From positions 9,980,501 through 10,044,500 of the forward strand of contig NW_025062476.1 of assembly GCF_000002995.4 (NCBI RefSeq): DNA of 64,000 bases, read 5' to 3'. The notes under the pieces were generated by a model. The model had not been told where the DNA came from, ran no database searches, and was given only the letters and a program-made list of their open reading frames with translations. The translations under genes and the position numbers were made by a program. Each line of letters opens with the position of its first letter. The stretch's first letter is position 1. Below are positions 10,901 to 22,609 of the stretch, one piece after another. This DNA comes from Brugia malayi. Taxonomy: Eukaryota > Nematoda > Chromadorea > Rhabditida > Onchocercidae.

Positions 10901-13900
10901 TAGCTGTTGACTTGGCAGAGGAAGATGACTGTCGTTTGGCCCTGGAAGAGGAACATCAACGACAAGGCATCAATCCTGATGAATGCCGAAATAGGTAAAT
11001 GCATTTGTTTCGTATGTTAATACATTTATATTATCGAAGTGTTTTCAAGTTTAGCTGATGGATCTGAAGGTGAAATTTTTAAAAATTATCCTACCATATT
11101 AAAGAATTTTCAACCTACTAATCAACAGTTAGTTATACAAAAAATTATACTTAAAATTCTACTAGCTTAAAACCAGTCGCGCTTAAAACGAATATACTTA
11201 TTATACTAAAAAGCCCTAGAGTGTATAAAAATTTCAAGATTGCAAATCAAATATAATAATTTTATAATATATACACTGTAAAATTCTTTTATTTATTAAT
11301 GAACTAAATAGTTGGTTTATTAAATAAATACAATTCTATTAGAGTATTATAACTTTAATGTTATAATACTCTGAGAATTGTATTTAATTTAGTAATTATT
11401 TTTAAATAATTACTAATAATTATTCATAATTATATTGAACGTACAAAAAATAAAAAAACCAAAAAAAAAAAAAAAGAAGAAATAATTAAAAAAATCATCA
11501 TTAAAAATAAGCTATAAAAAATAATGAAGTAAAACAGATATCTTACAATTAAAAATTAAGAACCTCAAACATATAATAAACAAAATATAATACCTCACAT
11601 TCATTCTAAGAACCGTCAATAGTCAATAGACATATCATAAGCTTGAGTATGATACCAATTAAAATTATGTAATTTAGCACGAAAAAAATTAACAATAAGA
11701 AAACAAACACCAATCAATACATGACTTCCATGCAAACCAGTTCCGATATAAAAAACTCTGCCATAAATTCTATCATTCATTACGAAACAATTATGGCTAT
11801 ACTCAAAAAATTGAAAACATAAAAAAAAAGAACCAATAAAAATACATAATAATAATAAATTTTCACATTTATTAATATTCAAACATAAAAATTGTCAGCA
11901 TTATTTGTTTAATCGTACAATTGTTAGGTTTATAGCCACGCCATTATGTCAGACATATGTGACAATTCTAGGAATATATTCAAAAAAATTTATGTCTTAG
12001 GTTGAGTGAAAAATTAATTTCAGTTGCTCTGATTGCTTTTCAGATGCCTGTACTACTAATTTGTATTGTAGAGAGTTAGCAATAATGAGACGTGATGCAG
12101 AGCAATGGCTGAAGGATGGTGAAATGCATGATCATCCGCATTCTCGAACTGGTGCTACAGCGCTTCATGTTGCAGCTGCAAAAGGGTTCCTGTTCATTTC
12201 ATTACAAGACAGTAAAGTTTTCCAAAACTGGGTTGAAGATATGCTTTTATAAAAGAACTGCTTATTTTTAGTCTTTAAGCTTATCTGCTGTCAGTTGGGT
12301 CAGGAATACTTGGTTGTTGTGGTTTGTAATACTTATTTGTCGCAGTTTTTTGTTATCAATAATAAAACATAGTCTCCTATAAGAACATCTTTCATTCATT
12401 GTTTCTCGTTCGTACTACACTTATCATTTTAACTTTCCTACCATTCTTTATATTGGAATACGGCTTTATGGTATTTAAAATTTGGTAGAAATTGTTGCTG
12501 CAATTTACGAATCTCTCTTCCTGATCTGATTTATTCTCTTTTGCGCATAAATCATTTCATTTATTCTCTTGAAAATGCGTAGAAGTACCGTTATTTCGGT
12601 TGTTTCAGCTATAACGATGTAATAAGGTTGTTGCTTAAAGCTGGTGCTGATGTAAATTGTCGCGATCGTGATGGCTGGACCCCACTTCATGCTGCTGCAC
12701 ATTGGGCTGAGCATGAGGCTGTTACTATTCTTATTCAGAATGGTGCCTCGTTCTCCGAACTTACCAATAATGTTAGTATTATATAAATTAAATCTTTTGC
12801 AGATATGGCTGTTTTTCTCTTTGGTGAGAGTTAGTAGATATAAAATCATATGTTGGGCAAATGTAATTTTGTTTAAAAGCTGGTTTACTATAGTAGGAAT
12901 AAAGTAAATGGAAGCAGATAATAGAAGATAAATCTTAGTTCAGGATTCAAGTATCCTGTTTTTTTTTTGATTTGTAGATTAAAGTGGTTGCTAATTCATA
13001 TTTTTTGATCAGTGACTAAATAAGCGTTCAATTGAACTGCAATGATTTTTTTCTGACTTACAGGGTGAAACAGTATTAAATGTTGCCGATAAAGATATTG
13101 TTGAATACTTGGAAGGAATGCAGGAAAAAGAACGGTTGAAACTGACTTCCAACAGTTCTGTTAATGCATTGGTACACTCTAATACACCACTTAAAAGGTA
13201 CTAACTTTTAAAGTTGTAATTTATTGGCATTTTCGTAAAAACGGGCTTGAGCAGTTCATTATTTACTTGTTTTGATTCACTCCTCATTGTCTTAACTGAG
13301 ATTTCACTATGTTTCATTTCTTTCAAGTCACTTTCAAGCAATTAAGTTACACAGCTATATAATTACGGAATTTAATGAATAAATCTTTTAGTATTTAACT
13401 TTACGTTTGTCTCATTATTCTTAACCTTCATTTATATTTCAAAAATTTTTGTAGAGCTGGTTCAACGACTTCCGTTTTAAGAATGTCTACGGAAGAAAAA
13501 ACAAAGAAAACAAAACTGGACGAACGAGATGAAAAAAAAGACCTCAAGGAAGGCGATTACTCCTTCATTATTGAGGACAAGTCCCCGTCTCCATCTGTAG
13601 AAGTTCGATTACCGTTCCCTGTGAAACAACATCAACCCGATATTTGTGAGTCTCCCTCTGAAGATAGCAGGTTTGCCTTTGTTGGGAATATATTCAGCTT
13701 AAATTATGAAAATATTTTCGATTTTCATGCTTAATGCGGTGTTCAATCTCATGGAAATAAGGGAAAGGTATATAAGTTAAAATATTTTTTGCATTTTGGC
13801 ATTGTTGCTAGTTTGGTCTTACATGTTTTCTTTTTTTTTCTCTTTAATAGAAATAAATGAATTGAAAATTTTTAAATTTGTCACTCAGGGCAGAAAAAGC

Positions 13901-14866
13901 ACTAGAATAACTTTGGACTAGGACAGAAAAACAACTAGCAAAAATGATTCGCAACCATGGTAGTTAATAACAGGTGTTTCAGCTTAATAGGAAACAATGT
14001 TTTAAGTATAATTTACATTGCTCATTTTCAGAAATTAGCATAAATATAGATTTGGTGGTTGAAAAATATAAAATGAGATGGCATATCGCTAATGTCGTAA
14101 GCATTTGCAATTCAGATCTCCTTCCAAATCAAACAGTGAAGGTTGTAGTGAAGAAAAAACTGCTTCGATTTCTGAATCCAAGAACAGCGATTTGGACAAA
14201 AGTGAATCAACTGGATTGGAATCTGTTACTTCTTCTGAGTCTGATCAAAAAAGAAGCTTAGCAGTGGAGGATAGATTGGCACGTGTTACAACCGTTCCAT
14301 CTCCTCTTCCGATTGTGCCAGCGTGCGCAAGCGAATCGAAATCTCCATCAGAAGTGATACGGAATTCAACTTCCCCTTCATCATCTACAACCATTGTTAG
14401 TTTTACTGAATGTAAATAATGGTTGTTTAAATCTCTGTTAAATCTTTATTTAAATCTGCTACTTTTCTCCAGAATTTTAATTATTCCGAGGAAACCAAGT
14501 TCAATTACTAGTCGATGAAATAAAATTGACTAATAGGTAGAATGTCGTGCAGTTACGAATAATTTTAATAATCATTTAGATCATGTAAACGTTTGATCTT
14601 TTTTTTTTTGTAAAGTCACTCGTTTGTTAAGTGCCATGAAACAACTTATCCGCAGAGTTTCATATCTACCCTTTACTTTCCAGTGTTCTTTTTCCTCTCA
14701 TTCATTTTTCTCGCCGTAACATGATAATTTTCTTGCTGACACATTAAGAAAAGATAGTGCATTATAAATTTGTGGAATATAAGTGAATGAACGAGTGGTT
14801 GGTCTAGATTCACTAATATAATTTACATGATCATATATCGATGTAACATATCGTGTAGTTTGGTAG

Positions 14867-14924
<58 letters not shown>

Positions 14925-17900
14925 CCGTTTTACATCTGGCAAATACAGTTTATTACCGTGTTTCTTAGCTTTAACAGACCAGAAAGTATATTTCCAGAGC
15001 AGTTTGACTTCACGATCTGCGAGTATTGATTCTAATTCGTCGATTGCCTTATCGCAGAATCAGCCGTGGCTTAAAATTCATTCTGCAGAAAAAGATTGTG
15101 CAACGACAACAACTTCCTTAGAGCCATCTACTCGTTTCAGTAAATCGTAAGCAAATGATTATTATTATTATTATTAATTTTGCATTTTTAGATAATTCTT
15201 TCATGATATTAAAAGCAAATTTTTCCGTTATAGCGGAGATCAAACCTATTCATTATGGAGGTTAGGTCTTGTTGTGGAATGATAGCTTTTCTTCCAGTCA
15301 CACCTCATGCTTTTGCTGCTTGTGCTTGCGCTTTCTTAAAAATTTTTTTTTATACATTATTATCAAAGATTATTAGATTTTCACTGAAACGCTGTTTTTG
15401 TTTCGGATGGGATGTTTTAAAAATTATTTTTGCATCTCTTATATGCTAAAAGCTTTCAAATATCTGGTTCTTTCTAACTTCTTGTCCCCAACATTTGAGA
15501 TTTAAATGCCCAAATCTTGGTAATAATCAGTCTTTGATTAAATGTTTGAGGTCAGTTGTCATAGTTAGAGCAATTTCTTTCACATTAACTAAATTTATGA
15601 TCTTAGTTTATGAATTGGAATGTATTTATATTATTTTTTATTTTTTGTATCCTATCGCAACTGCCCCACGATTTTTTGCCTTTTGAATCCCTCTGTTACA
15701 CATAGGTAATCATAATTATGGTTACATAAAGAAAGCAGATTATTCAAGCTGTTGGAAAATACAGTCAGCTTTGGCTTTTTCTTCTTGTCAAGCCCTACAT
15801 AAAAGATTCGTCTTTGTTTATTCTCGAATTTTCTCACGTAATAGTTTCATCCTTCAATGAGAGAACTTCTTTTAAGACGAGAATATGATGGAAGTACTAT
15901 AATTGTATTTTGGTTTTGTTAAACTTTCACAAACTAATATGTATTGCTTTGCATGAATTTTGCCGCATGACACAGTGTGCCTCTATTCATTTGCAATAAG
16001 TTTTTTCTAAGATATGGTCTTGATATTTCATTTCAAAAAAAAAAACGACAAATTTAGTGTCAACTTGCAACGATCAACATCAACACCTGTCCCATGGTTG
16101 CCTCTGTATCGTAGTTCAGCAGTCAAAGGTCCGCTACATCCGGCTTTTGCGCATTTCCAAGCTGCTGTACGACAGGCTGCTACGGCCACCGTGAGTAGAA
16201 ATCAACCAATAACGAACGCTTGTTCATTGCAGACTGGCGTACCGTCTTTGTCAAGGTGCTCCCTATATCTTTCTTGTTTTTGTTCATCGTCTACTGTTTT
16301 TGAATTAAAATTATAATGCTTTATTGCTCAAGTATTTCTACATTTCATTTTTTTGTGAAGCTAACCCTTTGAAAGCTTTTACAAAAGGTAAATTTTTGCC
16401 ATGTTTTCCTAGTTTAGTAGCATTTAAGTATGTGATAGATGAAGGAGAAGATTAGAATTTCAAATATTTAAAAAAAGGAATCTGTTTGCAGCTGTTTTTA
16501 TCTTAGATTGGCCTATTAAATGATGAACATTTGGCGTTGTCTTTACAGCTTGTAGCTTTTAATCATTCGTCTATGTCCTGACTTTGCATAACCGCTGCAT
16601 TTCCTATTACTTGATAAAATATTTAACTGACAACATAGATACCACTGTAAATGTTAGCATTCTCGATTTCAAATTGAGATTGATTTAATATTAATATTTG
16701 AATGAAATAGTATAGTCGAAGCAAAGAGTTTTGTGAAGGAAGAATTGGTCCAGCTTAAGTGCTATGTTCTACCGAGTCCGGAGCCTAATGTACCTGTGTA
16801 TTTCATTTGCTTTTATTCAGAGTTTAGCTGCATGAAGCATCTTATTTTGATTTATTGTATGCGTTTTATTTTCCTAATGACAATACTTTAGGATGAGTAG
16901 AGAAGATAATGTTAGACGTAGTGTTTGGAGTATCTGGTCTATACTCTACTTTGTTTTCGCATGGACTTATAGCTTGTTTTGAGAGAAACTTTAGAGTTTG
17001 GTTAACTTGAAATAATGCATTATTAAAATTCTAAATGACTTTCAAAAACTGGAATTTATTATGTCCCAAACGAATTAGCTGTGAGTTGTTAGTCTTTTAA
17101 TTAATACTCTGGTTTAAGGGGATCGCTTGCAACACCACCGATGGAACCAAATATGCCAAATGAAAGTGAAGCTGAACGACGAAGTAGAGCAAAGCGGCAA
17201 AGAGACTCTCGCAGGTTCATTAACTCACCTAATAGAATTTAAGTTAAAGAGTAGAGCCAAAAGTAAAAAGAGAGCAGAATACAATAACTAAATTTGACGT
17301 ATTTTTTGTTACGCAGAGGTTAATGCAAGAAGGCCAGATGTCATTCGTGGTTTTCGTGTCTTAAAACTGATGCATATTAGATTATATGTACATATTAGAT
17401 CGACTCAAGGAGTAACTCGAGAGCAGCTGCGCGTTGCCACAACTCTGACTGTTCGACGTGATGACAAGGAAAAAGATCGGGAGAATGATTCGCAGAGGAA
17501 TGGAACGAACTCTTCTTCGTCTTTGGTACGAGCACTTGTTCCATTACTGATAAGTTCAATGTTCATGGATCGTAGAAAAAGTATCTTAACTGTCTTATTC
17601 AGTAGATTTCGTAAGTATTAAGAAACTATTACAGCGAATACTTTCATAATTCTTAGTATTTAAAATATTTTTCCATCAGTTGTACTGTTCACTATGATAA
17701 GGTTTAGAAATTTCATTATAGATACTTTGGTTAGAAGCACTCATCTTTATACATCTATGTTGAAATATAGTTACTTGCTTGCTTTTTCTATTTTTTTCAC
17801 ATGTGTGAAATGTTCTATTATGCAGGAATTAATTGAGTTTTGTAAAAATTTAAGGTTGGATTTGATGATATTGTTTTATCATACATTTAAGAGATTTTTA

Positions 17901-18886
17901 TAAGTTTTCAGGAATCCACTTCACTGCATGAAATCGAACAAAGAGTTGGGGAAGAAAGGAAAGATTTTGACGCTAAAACATATTCTCCCAGTCAGTCGCT
18001 TTCCGCTGTTCGTCGTCGGTCGCAAGTAAGTAAAAGCTTTGCATTGCACGGTTCAGGTTGATTTATTTGATTTCTTGCTTTTCACCAAGAAATTGATTTT
18101 CGGATTGTTTTGTTCCAGGCTCCAAGAAATACACGGCGCGTGACAGGTCCAATCCGAATTGAGAATCTTCAGAGTGATGAAGCATCAAAAGACTCGGTCC
18201 AGAAAAGTAGTAATGACATGTCTTCAGCCAACATAACCACACCATCATCTCTCAACGTCGATCACTCAAACCCTGTCACTGCTACTACTTCCTATAACTT
18301 TAGAGATAATGCTCTTACAACCATTGCTTATACTCAGACCTCTCTTCCTGGTAAAGTAAGGACCACCCAAGTATGTTCTAGGTTATATTTATCGTTTAAA
18401 TTACTCGAAAACCTTTTATTATCTCGAAATCTTTGGATTCTGTTTTCTCTATATAAAAGAATGTGAACTGTATGACTATTCTTAGAGTTCTTTGTGATTG
18501 CTGTTCATTTCAGTTTAGCTCTTACTGGTTCCATATTTCCCTACCTTTCTCTACAAGTGCAAAAAAGAGTAGATCACAACTGATTTCTCCATCAATACAA
18601 AAGTATTAATTAGCCACAGCTTAAAAGGACGAGAAATTGTTTTATTTTATCTGTTTATGTCTTTCAAAATTTGTTTCCAACTTGTTATAGACTAATTCAA
18701 TACATATCGGTGGAGGAACACCTACAACAACATTTCAAATGCTTAGTAGCAGAACGAAGTGCCAGGAGACAACTGTGGATTACAAAGCACTATATGAAAA
18801 GGAAAAACAAGAAACGGAAAGACTACGTCACCGAATTGAAGAACTATCATTAGAGGTTATTTTATTTCTATTATAAATGATACAAA

Positions 18887-18939
<53 letters not shown>

Positions 18940-21026
18940 ATTTTTTTATAAACATGAATGTTTAGTGAGGATTTAAGTATATATTGAAAAAAAATTTTTT
19001 TTACCTCTTTATTTTTGTTTTGAGCTGCTCCATTCCCATTTCCTGTATCCCATTCGCATTGAAATTTTCATTTATGTTATTACTTCTCTAATCCTTTACC
19101 TCAAAACATAAATACTTTTTTATCCACATCCAGATATCGTTTGAGAAAACTTTGGACTTGTTTAACCATAAACAATGAGTAAACTAAAATGACTGCTGCT
19201 ATAAAGCATAAGTAACTTTTTTTGTGTGTACTTTTAGTTTAATATTGTCTGCATTGTTGAATATTTAGAAATCGAATTCAGCAAATAGCATTCCACTACT
19301 GAAATGTAATATTGGAGGACGGCTTACATCACTACCATCGCTTAATAAGTCTTCATCAGCATCAATGAACGAACGTGAACGACATAGTTATGAACAGCGA
19401 ATTGCCGAAATGCAATATGAAATTGAGGTCATTTTGAAGTTCTTTTCTCTAATTATAATTCATTTTATCCATAAAAAGACTTGAAAATTCCTGTTATAAG
19501 AATAGGAACATACATATTTATCTGTGAGATACTACCATTTTACTTGCTTACTTTTTTCATATACTTAAGTCATGTAATTTTTTTTGTTTTGGTGAAGAGT
19601 GTGAAGCTAGAAATAATGAGTCTCGCCCCATATATTTTTATTTTATGGTGTGCGTTTTGAATGCAAAGGATTTCTTTTTTAGTAATGGCAGTAAAATTTA
19701 GTAGGAATGTCAGCAAAAAAGTGTAAGGTACAGAATAGATGGAAGGTTCATGAATAACTGAATGAATGTTGAACTTCCTTTAAATCCTTTGAAGAATTGG
19801 ATGTTCAACTTCTTTCAAGCTTTTTCGAAAACCTTTTTTCACTGCTAACGTATTAAAAGCAAGTTCATATTAACTTAGGAATTGAAAAAGCTGGAGAAAA
19901 ACAATGATTCGCTACGAGTGGAAAACGAAGCATTGATTCGTGTGTTATCTAAAATGAGCCGTCAGCAAAGTACACCAACTTGGCCTCGGTAGTGTTAGCT
20001 TGGGTTGCACTTGGCTAACAATGCTGCTATTATTTCTATTACTACTACCTTCTCGCTTTTCATAACCTTAGCCATTTTACTCATTTGTGAATCTACAATC
20101 ATATTAGAACACCAAGCATCATAAATCTAGACATATGGGATGAAAATTTTCGATTCCATAAATGATGCCGGAATTGTCATGAAAGTCCCAAATGTGATGG
20201 GATTGTAATAAGGGTAGTTTAAAAATGGCAGCAGGCACTTGAAGGATGAGGATTATCACCAGCATTTTTCGAGATTAATTTTAAATGTCCTTGTGCAGAA
20301 TGGTTTTTTTCGATTTTTGAAGATATTCACCTTTTTTAGAAATATTCATATGACGTTTGACTGAGCAACATTAAAGAATTTCTGGATTAGGTAGTTTTAT
20401 CTCGATCTAACATTCTAAATAGTATTCTAAATAATGGCTATGTTCTGACATGCGGTGAATCTAATGCAGTATTTCGAGTAATTAATAATAGTCAAGTCTA
20501 TTAATAATGTTTTATGAGGTCTGTCTTCTCACTCTTCGTTGTATTTATTTTTTGAATCCTTCTAATTAATTATTCCTTATAATAATTCGCGGCACTTTAA
20601 CTTTTCTTCGTCTATTATTCAAAGTTGTGAGGAAAGTAGACATTTATTTCTGAAATAGTTGATGAATGTAAGGAGCCAGATTGAAGCAAACTGTAACATG
20701 AAAAACATGCTTGGAATGACAATATAAGCCAGTTGACATTCGGTTTGTCTTGGTTTACGAATTTGAGCTTTACGAATTTGTTTTGCAAATAATTTTGTTA
20801 CTGCACATGCTGTTAACTGATATCATATTTGAAAGTCATTTTTCGAATAACTTATGGTTTTATCGAAACATTATTTCATGTCTTTCAATTTCAACAAAGG
20901 AGCTTTACCAAAAAGGTTTATTAAATATGTGACTTACAGCAGTTGGAGCATCTACGCGCGGACAACCAAAAATTAAAGGAAGAGAATGGAGCATTAATAC
21001 GTGTAATATCAAAACTCTCCAAATGA
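7906..21026 (+). CDS. mel-11: Myosin phosphatase targeting subunit (MYPT/PPP1R12 family)
   Basis: Coding exons: 7906-8019, 9624-9710, 9956-10075, 10479-10557, 10796-10994, 12072-12185, 12609-12771, 13064-13197, 13455-13670, 14116-14395, 14998-15146, 16058-16190, 16233-16255, 16711-16797, 17119-17214, 17399-17525, 17912-18025, 18119-18355, 18691-18855, 19269-19427, then either 19879-19992 or 20940-21026; 969 or 960 aa. The protein targets PP1 catalytic subunit to myosin and controls contractility. Visible marks: PP1-docking KVKF at residues 63-66; ankyrin repeats about 68-330 ([44 protein letters not shown]); a Ser/Thr-rich middle; the inhibitory-phosphorylation motif RRSTQGVT with Thr at about 667, identical to the vertebrate Thr696 site; a C-terminal coiled coil starting [10 protein letters not shown]; and, with the second last exon, the ending [14 protein letters not shown], near-identical to vertebrate MYPT1. 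Intron 5 carries a mitochondrial insertion. The symbol is by analogy to the C. elegans orthologue; exon 13 is a 23-nt microexon or part of a retained 42-nt intron. Confidence 0.93.
11104..11159 (-). tRNA. trnN: Mitochondrial-type tRNA-Asn (GTT) in NUMT
   Basis: A 56-nt sequence with a perfect 7-bp acceptor stem (GAATTTT/AAAATTC) and a perfect 5-bp anticodon stem (ACTAA/TTAGT) enclosing loop CTGTTGA with anticodon GTT. There is no T arm, as is usual for nematode mitochondrial tRNAs. It is presumably a non-functional nuclear copy. Confidence 0.75.
11163..11217 (-). tRNA. trnL2: Mitochondrial-type tRNA-Leu (TAA), approximate ends
   Basis: Between the Ala and Asn tRNAs is a tRNA-sized interval with a D-arm-like TAGTATAATAAGTAT and an anticodon arm TCGT-TTTAAGC-GCGA giving anticodon TAA. 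The acceptor stem pairs imperfectly, so the ends are uncertain. Position between trnA and trnN supports the call. Confidence 0.45.
11221..11276 (-). tRNA. trnA: Mitochondrial-type tRNA-Ala (TGC) in NUMT
   Basis: A 56-nt sequence with a perfect 7-bp acceptor stem (GTGTATA/TATACAC), a 5-bp D arm (TATAA/TTATA) and a 7-nt anticodon loop TTTGCAA. The anticodon stem has two T-T mismatches. There is no T arm, consistent with a nematode mitochondrial tRNA. Confidence 0.65.
11277..11555 (-). other. AT-rich mitochondrial control-region-like tract with stem-loops
   Basis: Nearly pure A/T between the cox3 stop and trnA, where filarial mtDNA has its AT-rich region. It contains a long stem-loop at 11326-11385 (12-bp plus 13-bp arms around a TTTAAT loop) and a palindrome at 11390-11415 with perfect 12-bp arms (TAGTAATTATTT) and a 2-nt centre. 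Confidence 0.6.
11556..11900 (-). pseudogene. cox3: cox3 3' fragment (cytochrome c oxidase subunit III), NUMT
   Basis: With invertebrate mitochondrial code 5 the frame is open from about 11900 to a TAA at 11556-11558. Diagnostic text includes [20 protein letters not shown] and a C-terminus ending LLYVWGS. TGA must be read as Trp at several sites, and two AGA codons must be read as Ser to restore the conserved ND-S-IYGS block; the standard code breaks the frame at 11616. Only the last roughly 110 codons are present. It cannot be expressed as COX3 from the nucleus. Confidence 0.8.
14867..14922. repeat. (CT)n followed by (TA)n microsatellite
   Basis: A compound dinucleotide run in the MYPT intron just upstream of coding exon 11. 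Confidence 0.95.
18891..18937. repeat. (TA)n microsatellite
   Basis: A run of about 23 TA units in the MYPT intron after the exon ending at 18855. Confidence 0.95.
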
Positions 21027-22609
21027 ACTATTCAGTTCGCTTTTTTTGGACTTCCTTCAATCATCACTGTCCTTCTATGGACTGATTTATTTTCGAGATT
21101 GAAAATTTCTTGGACAATGTATAATGGAGTTGAATTGATAATGTTTAAGAAAGAAAAGAGAACTGATCAATAGCTCCACTTATGTAATCACTTTTGACTT
21201 GGACGTCCTATTTATTTTAGAGTTATAATTGGCTTAACGAAATGATTTATTGCGAAGATTGTCGCTTGGCTGTATATGTGGTTCATATGTGTAAATTAAA
21301 AGATCACTGGTTCTATAAAATTATGAAACGTTCTATTGCATGTGAAGTGGCGACAGTTGCTTAACCTTATTGTTTTAGTTTCGTAAAGAGGGGAAGCATA
21401 GTTAATCGTACTTCACTCCAAAACTATCTCGTTAGTTTTACTCTGTAGTCATACCCATACTGTGAATGAAGCACTGTGCAATTCAATATATTGTTGTGAT
21501 AAGTGGTGTTTCGATGTTTGAGGCATTGTTGTTGTCTACTGTTATCCCTTTGCTGTTTTTCCTTCATTTCGGTTGCATATTTCTGTACCCTACTCCTTCG
21601 TACCAAAGTTTGTTTGATAAGGTTACCACTTTTTATTAAGTGACTGCCAGTACACAAGCTTTGCGGATATTCCTCGAGTTGATACTGGAAGCTAGTTTTT
21701 TTTACTGCTTGTTTTTCAAGTCTTCAGTCATTTTAATAATATGCTGCAGGACATTGAGATTCAACCTGACATGTTTTTTTTTTCTTGTACTTTATTAATG
21801 TCATGAAAAATAGTACGATTTGTTTGCTCATATATTTATATTATTGTGATGCCTTATTTCTCGAGCAGTTATCTTAGTCTAAATATATCGTTCACTTACA
21901 TATGCGGTAGCCTTAATGTATGGACTCCACCAAGTTAATGATTCAGCTCATCTTTTTAAGTTCCTCGAAATATAGTGGAGCCCATATTACAATTTTTCCG
22001 CTAATCCGTTCCAGCTCGCTATTCCTGATTATCTGTCGTGCATTTTCATCTGTTTCTTGTCCTTTGAAATAGGTATTGAATATGGAATATTTCTGATTAT
22101 GTCTTCGTCATTTTTTTTTAATAACAGAATAAATTTGTAAAATATCGACATCTTTCAGATCAATGGAGATTACATAGGCAGAAGATAAGTTCAACCTTTG
22201 ATGAAAGAGAGAAAGATGGTTCGTTGAATTTTCATACTCTAGTAATTTTGAGCTTAAATATGCTTGGTTAAGGTTACTTCTAGAGTTACTTCTGGACACT
22301 ACTTAAAAGCCATTCAAACTGATTTCAATTCATCGGTCATTCTTTCGCAAAAGAAAACCTTGGTCACTACAAATATAAAGAGGAGCAAGACACTATAACG
22401 AAACCTTGAGGTGAAGCTTACTTCTCCAGAAGTTATGCCCGTCACATTTATTGGCATAACTTGATGACAACTAGTACTGCCAGAGCAGTATGAAGTACCA
22501 GTTGTCCATAAGTTATGACAGTAATGTGACGGATATGAAAAAAATATGAAACGTGATCTTGAAAGAAGGGCTATTTAATATTAAACAACAAGAGTATACA
22601 CGTTCTTCT
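21027..22609. other. Intergenic between MYPT and UTP3 (tail-to-tail)
   Basis: 3' regions of two convergent genes. The only structure I see is the long hairpin at 22439-22532; the remainder is AT-rich without an exon-like block. Confidence 0.6.
22439..22532. repeat. Long imperfect hairpin, pre-miRNA-sized
   Basis: Arms beginning CCGTCACATT at 22439 and ending AATGTGACGG at 22532 pair over roughly 40 nt with a few mismatches and bulges. Inner paired blocks are CATAACTT and ACAACT.GTACT, around a short central loop. Its size and the bulged stem resemble a microRNA precursor or a tiny fold-back element. I do not recognise a known mature miRNA in it. Confidence 0.6.

Larger units (their letters stand above)
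11065..11900 (-). mobile_element. Nuclear mitochondrial insertion (NUMT): cox3 3' part, AT region, trnA, trnL2, trnN
   Basis: About 0.83 kb inside MYPT intron 5 is mitochondrial in content. On the minus strand it reads the 3' part of cox3, a roughly 280-bp AT-rich tract with stem-loops, tRNA-Ala, tRNA-Leu(UUR), tRNA-Asn and perhaps the start of tRNA-Met, the order known for filarial mtDNA. Frames need the invertebrate mitochondrial code. Edges are approximate: an in-frame TAA at 11901-11903 marks the cox3 side and the tRNA side fades near 11065. Flanking MYPT exons are intact, so the insertion sits harmlessly in the intron, unless it is an assembly artefact. Confidence 0.8.

Noticed and set aside
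11065..11900. Bacterial (Wolbachia) origin for the cox3-like sequence
   Set aside because: TGA as Trp, AGA as Ser and the adjacent T-arm-less tRNAs point to metazoan mitochondria, not bacteria.
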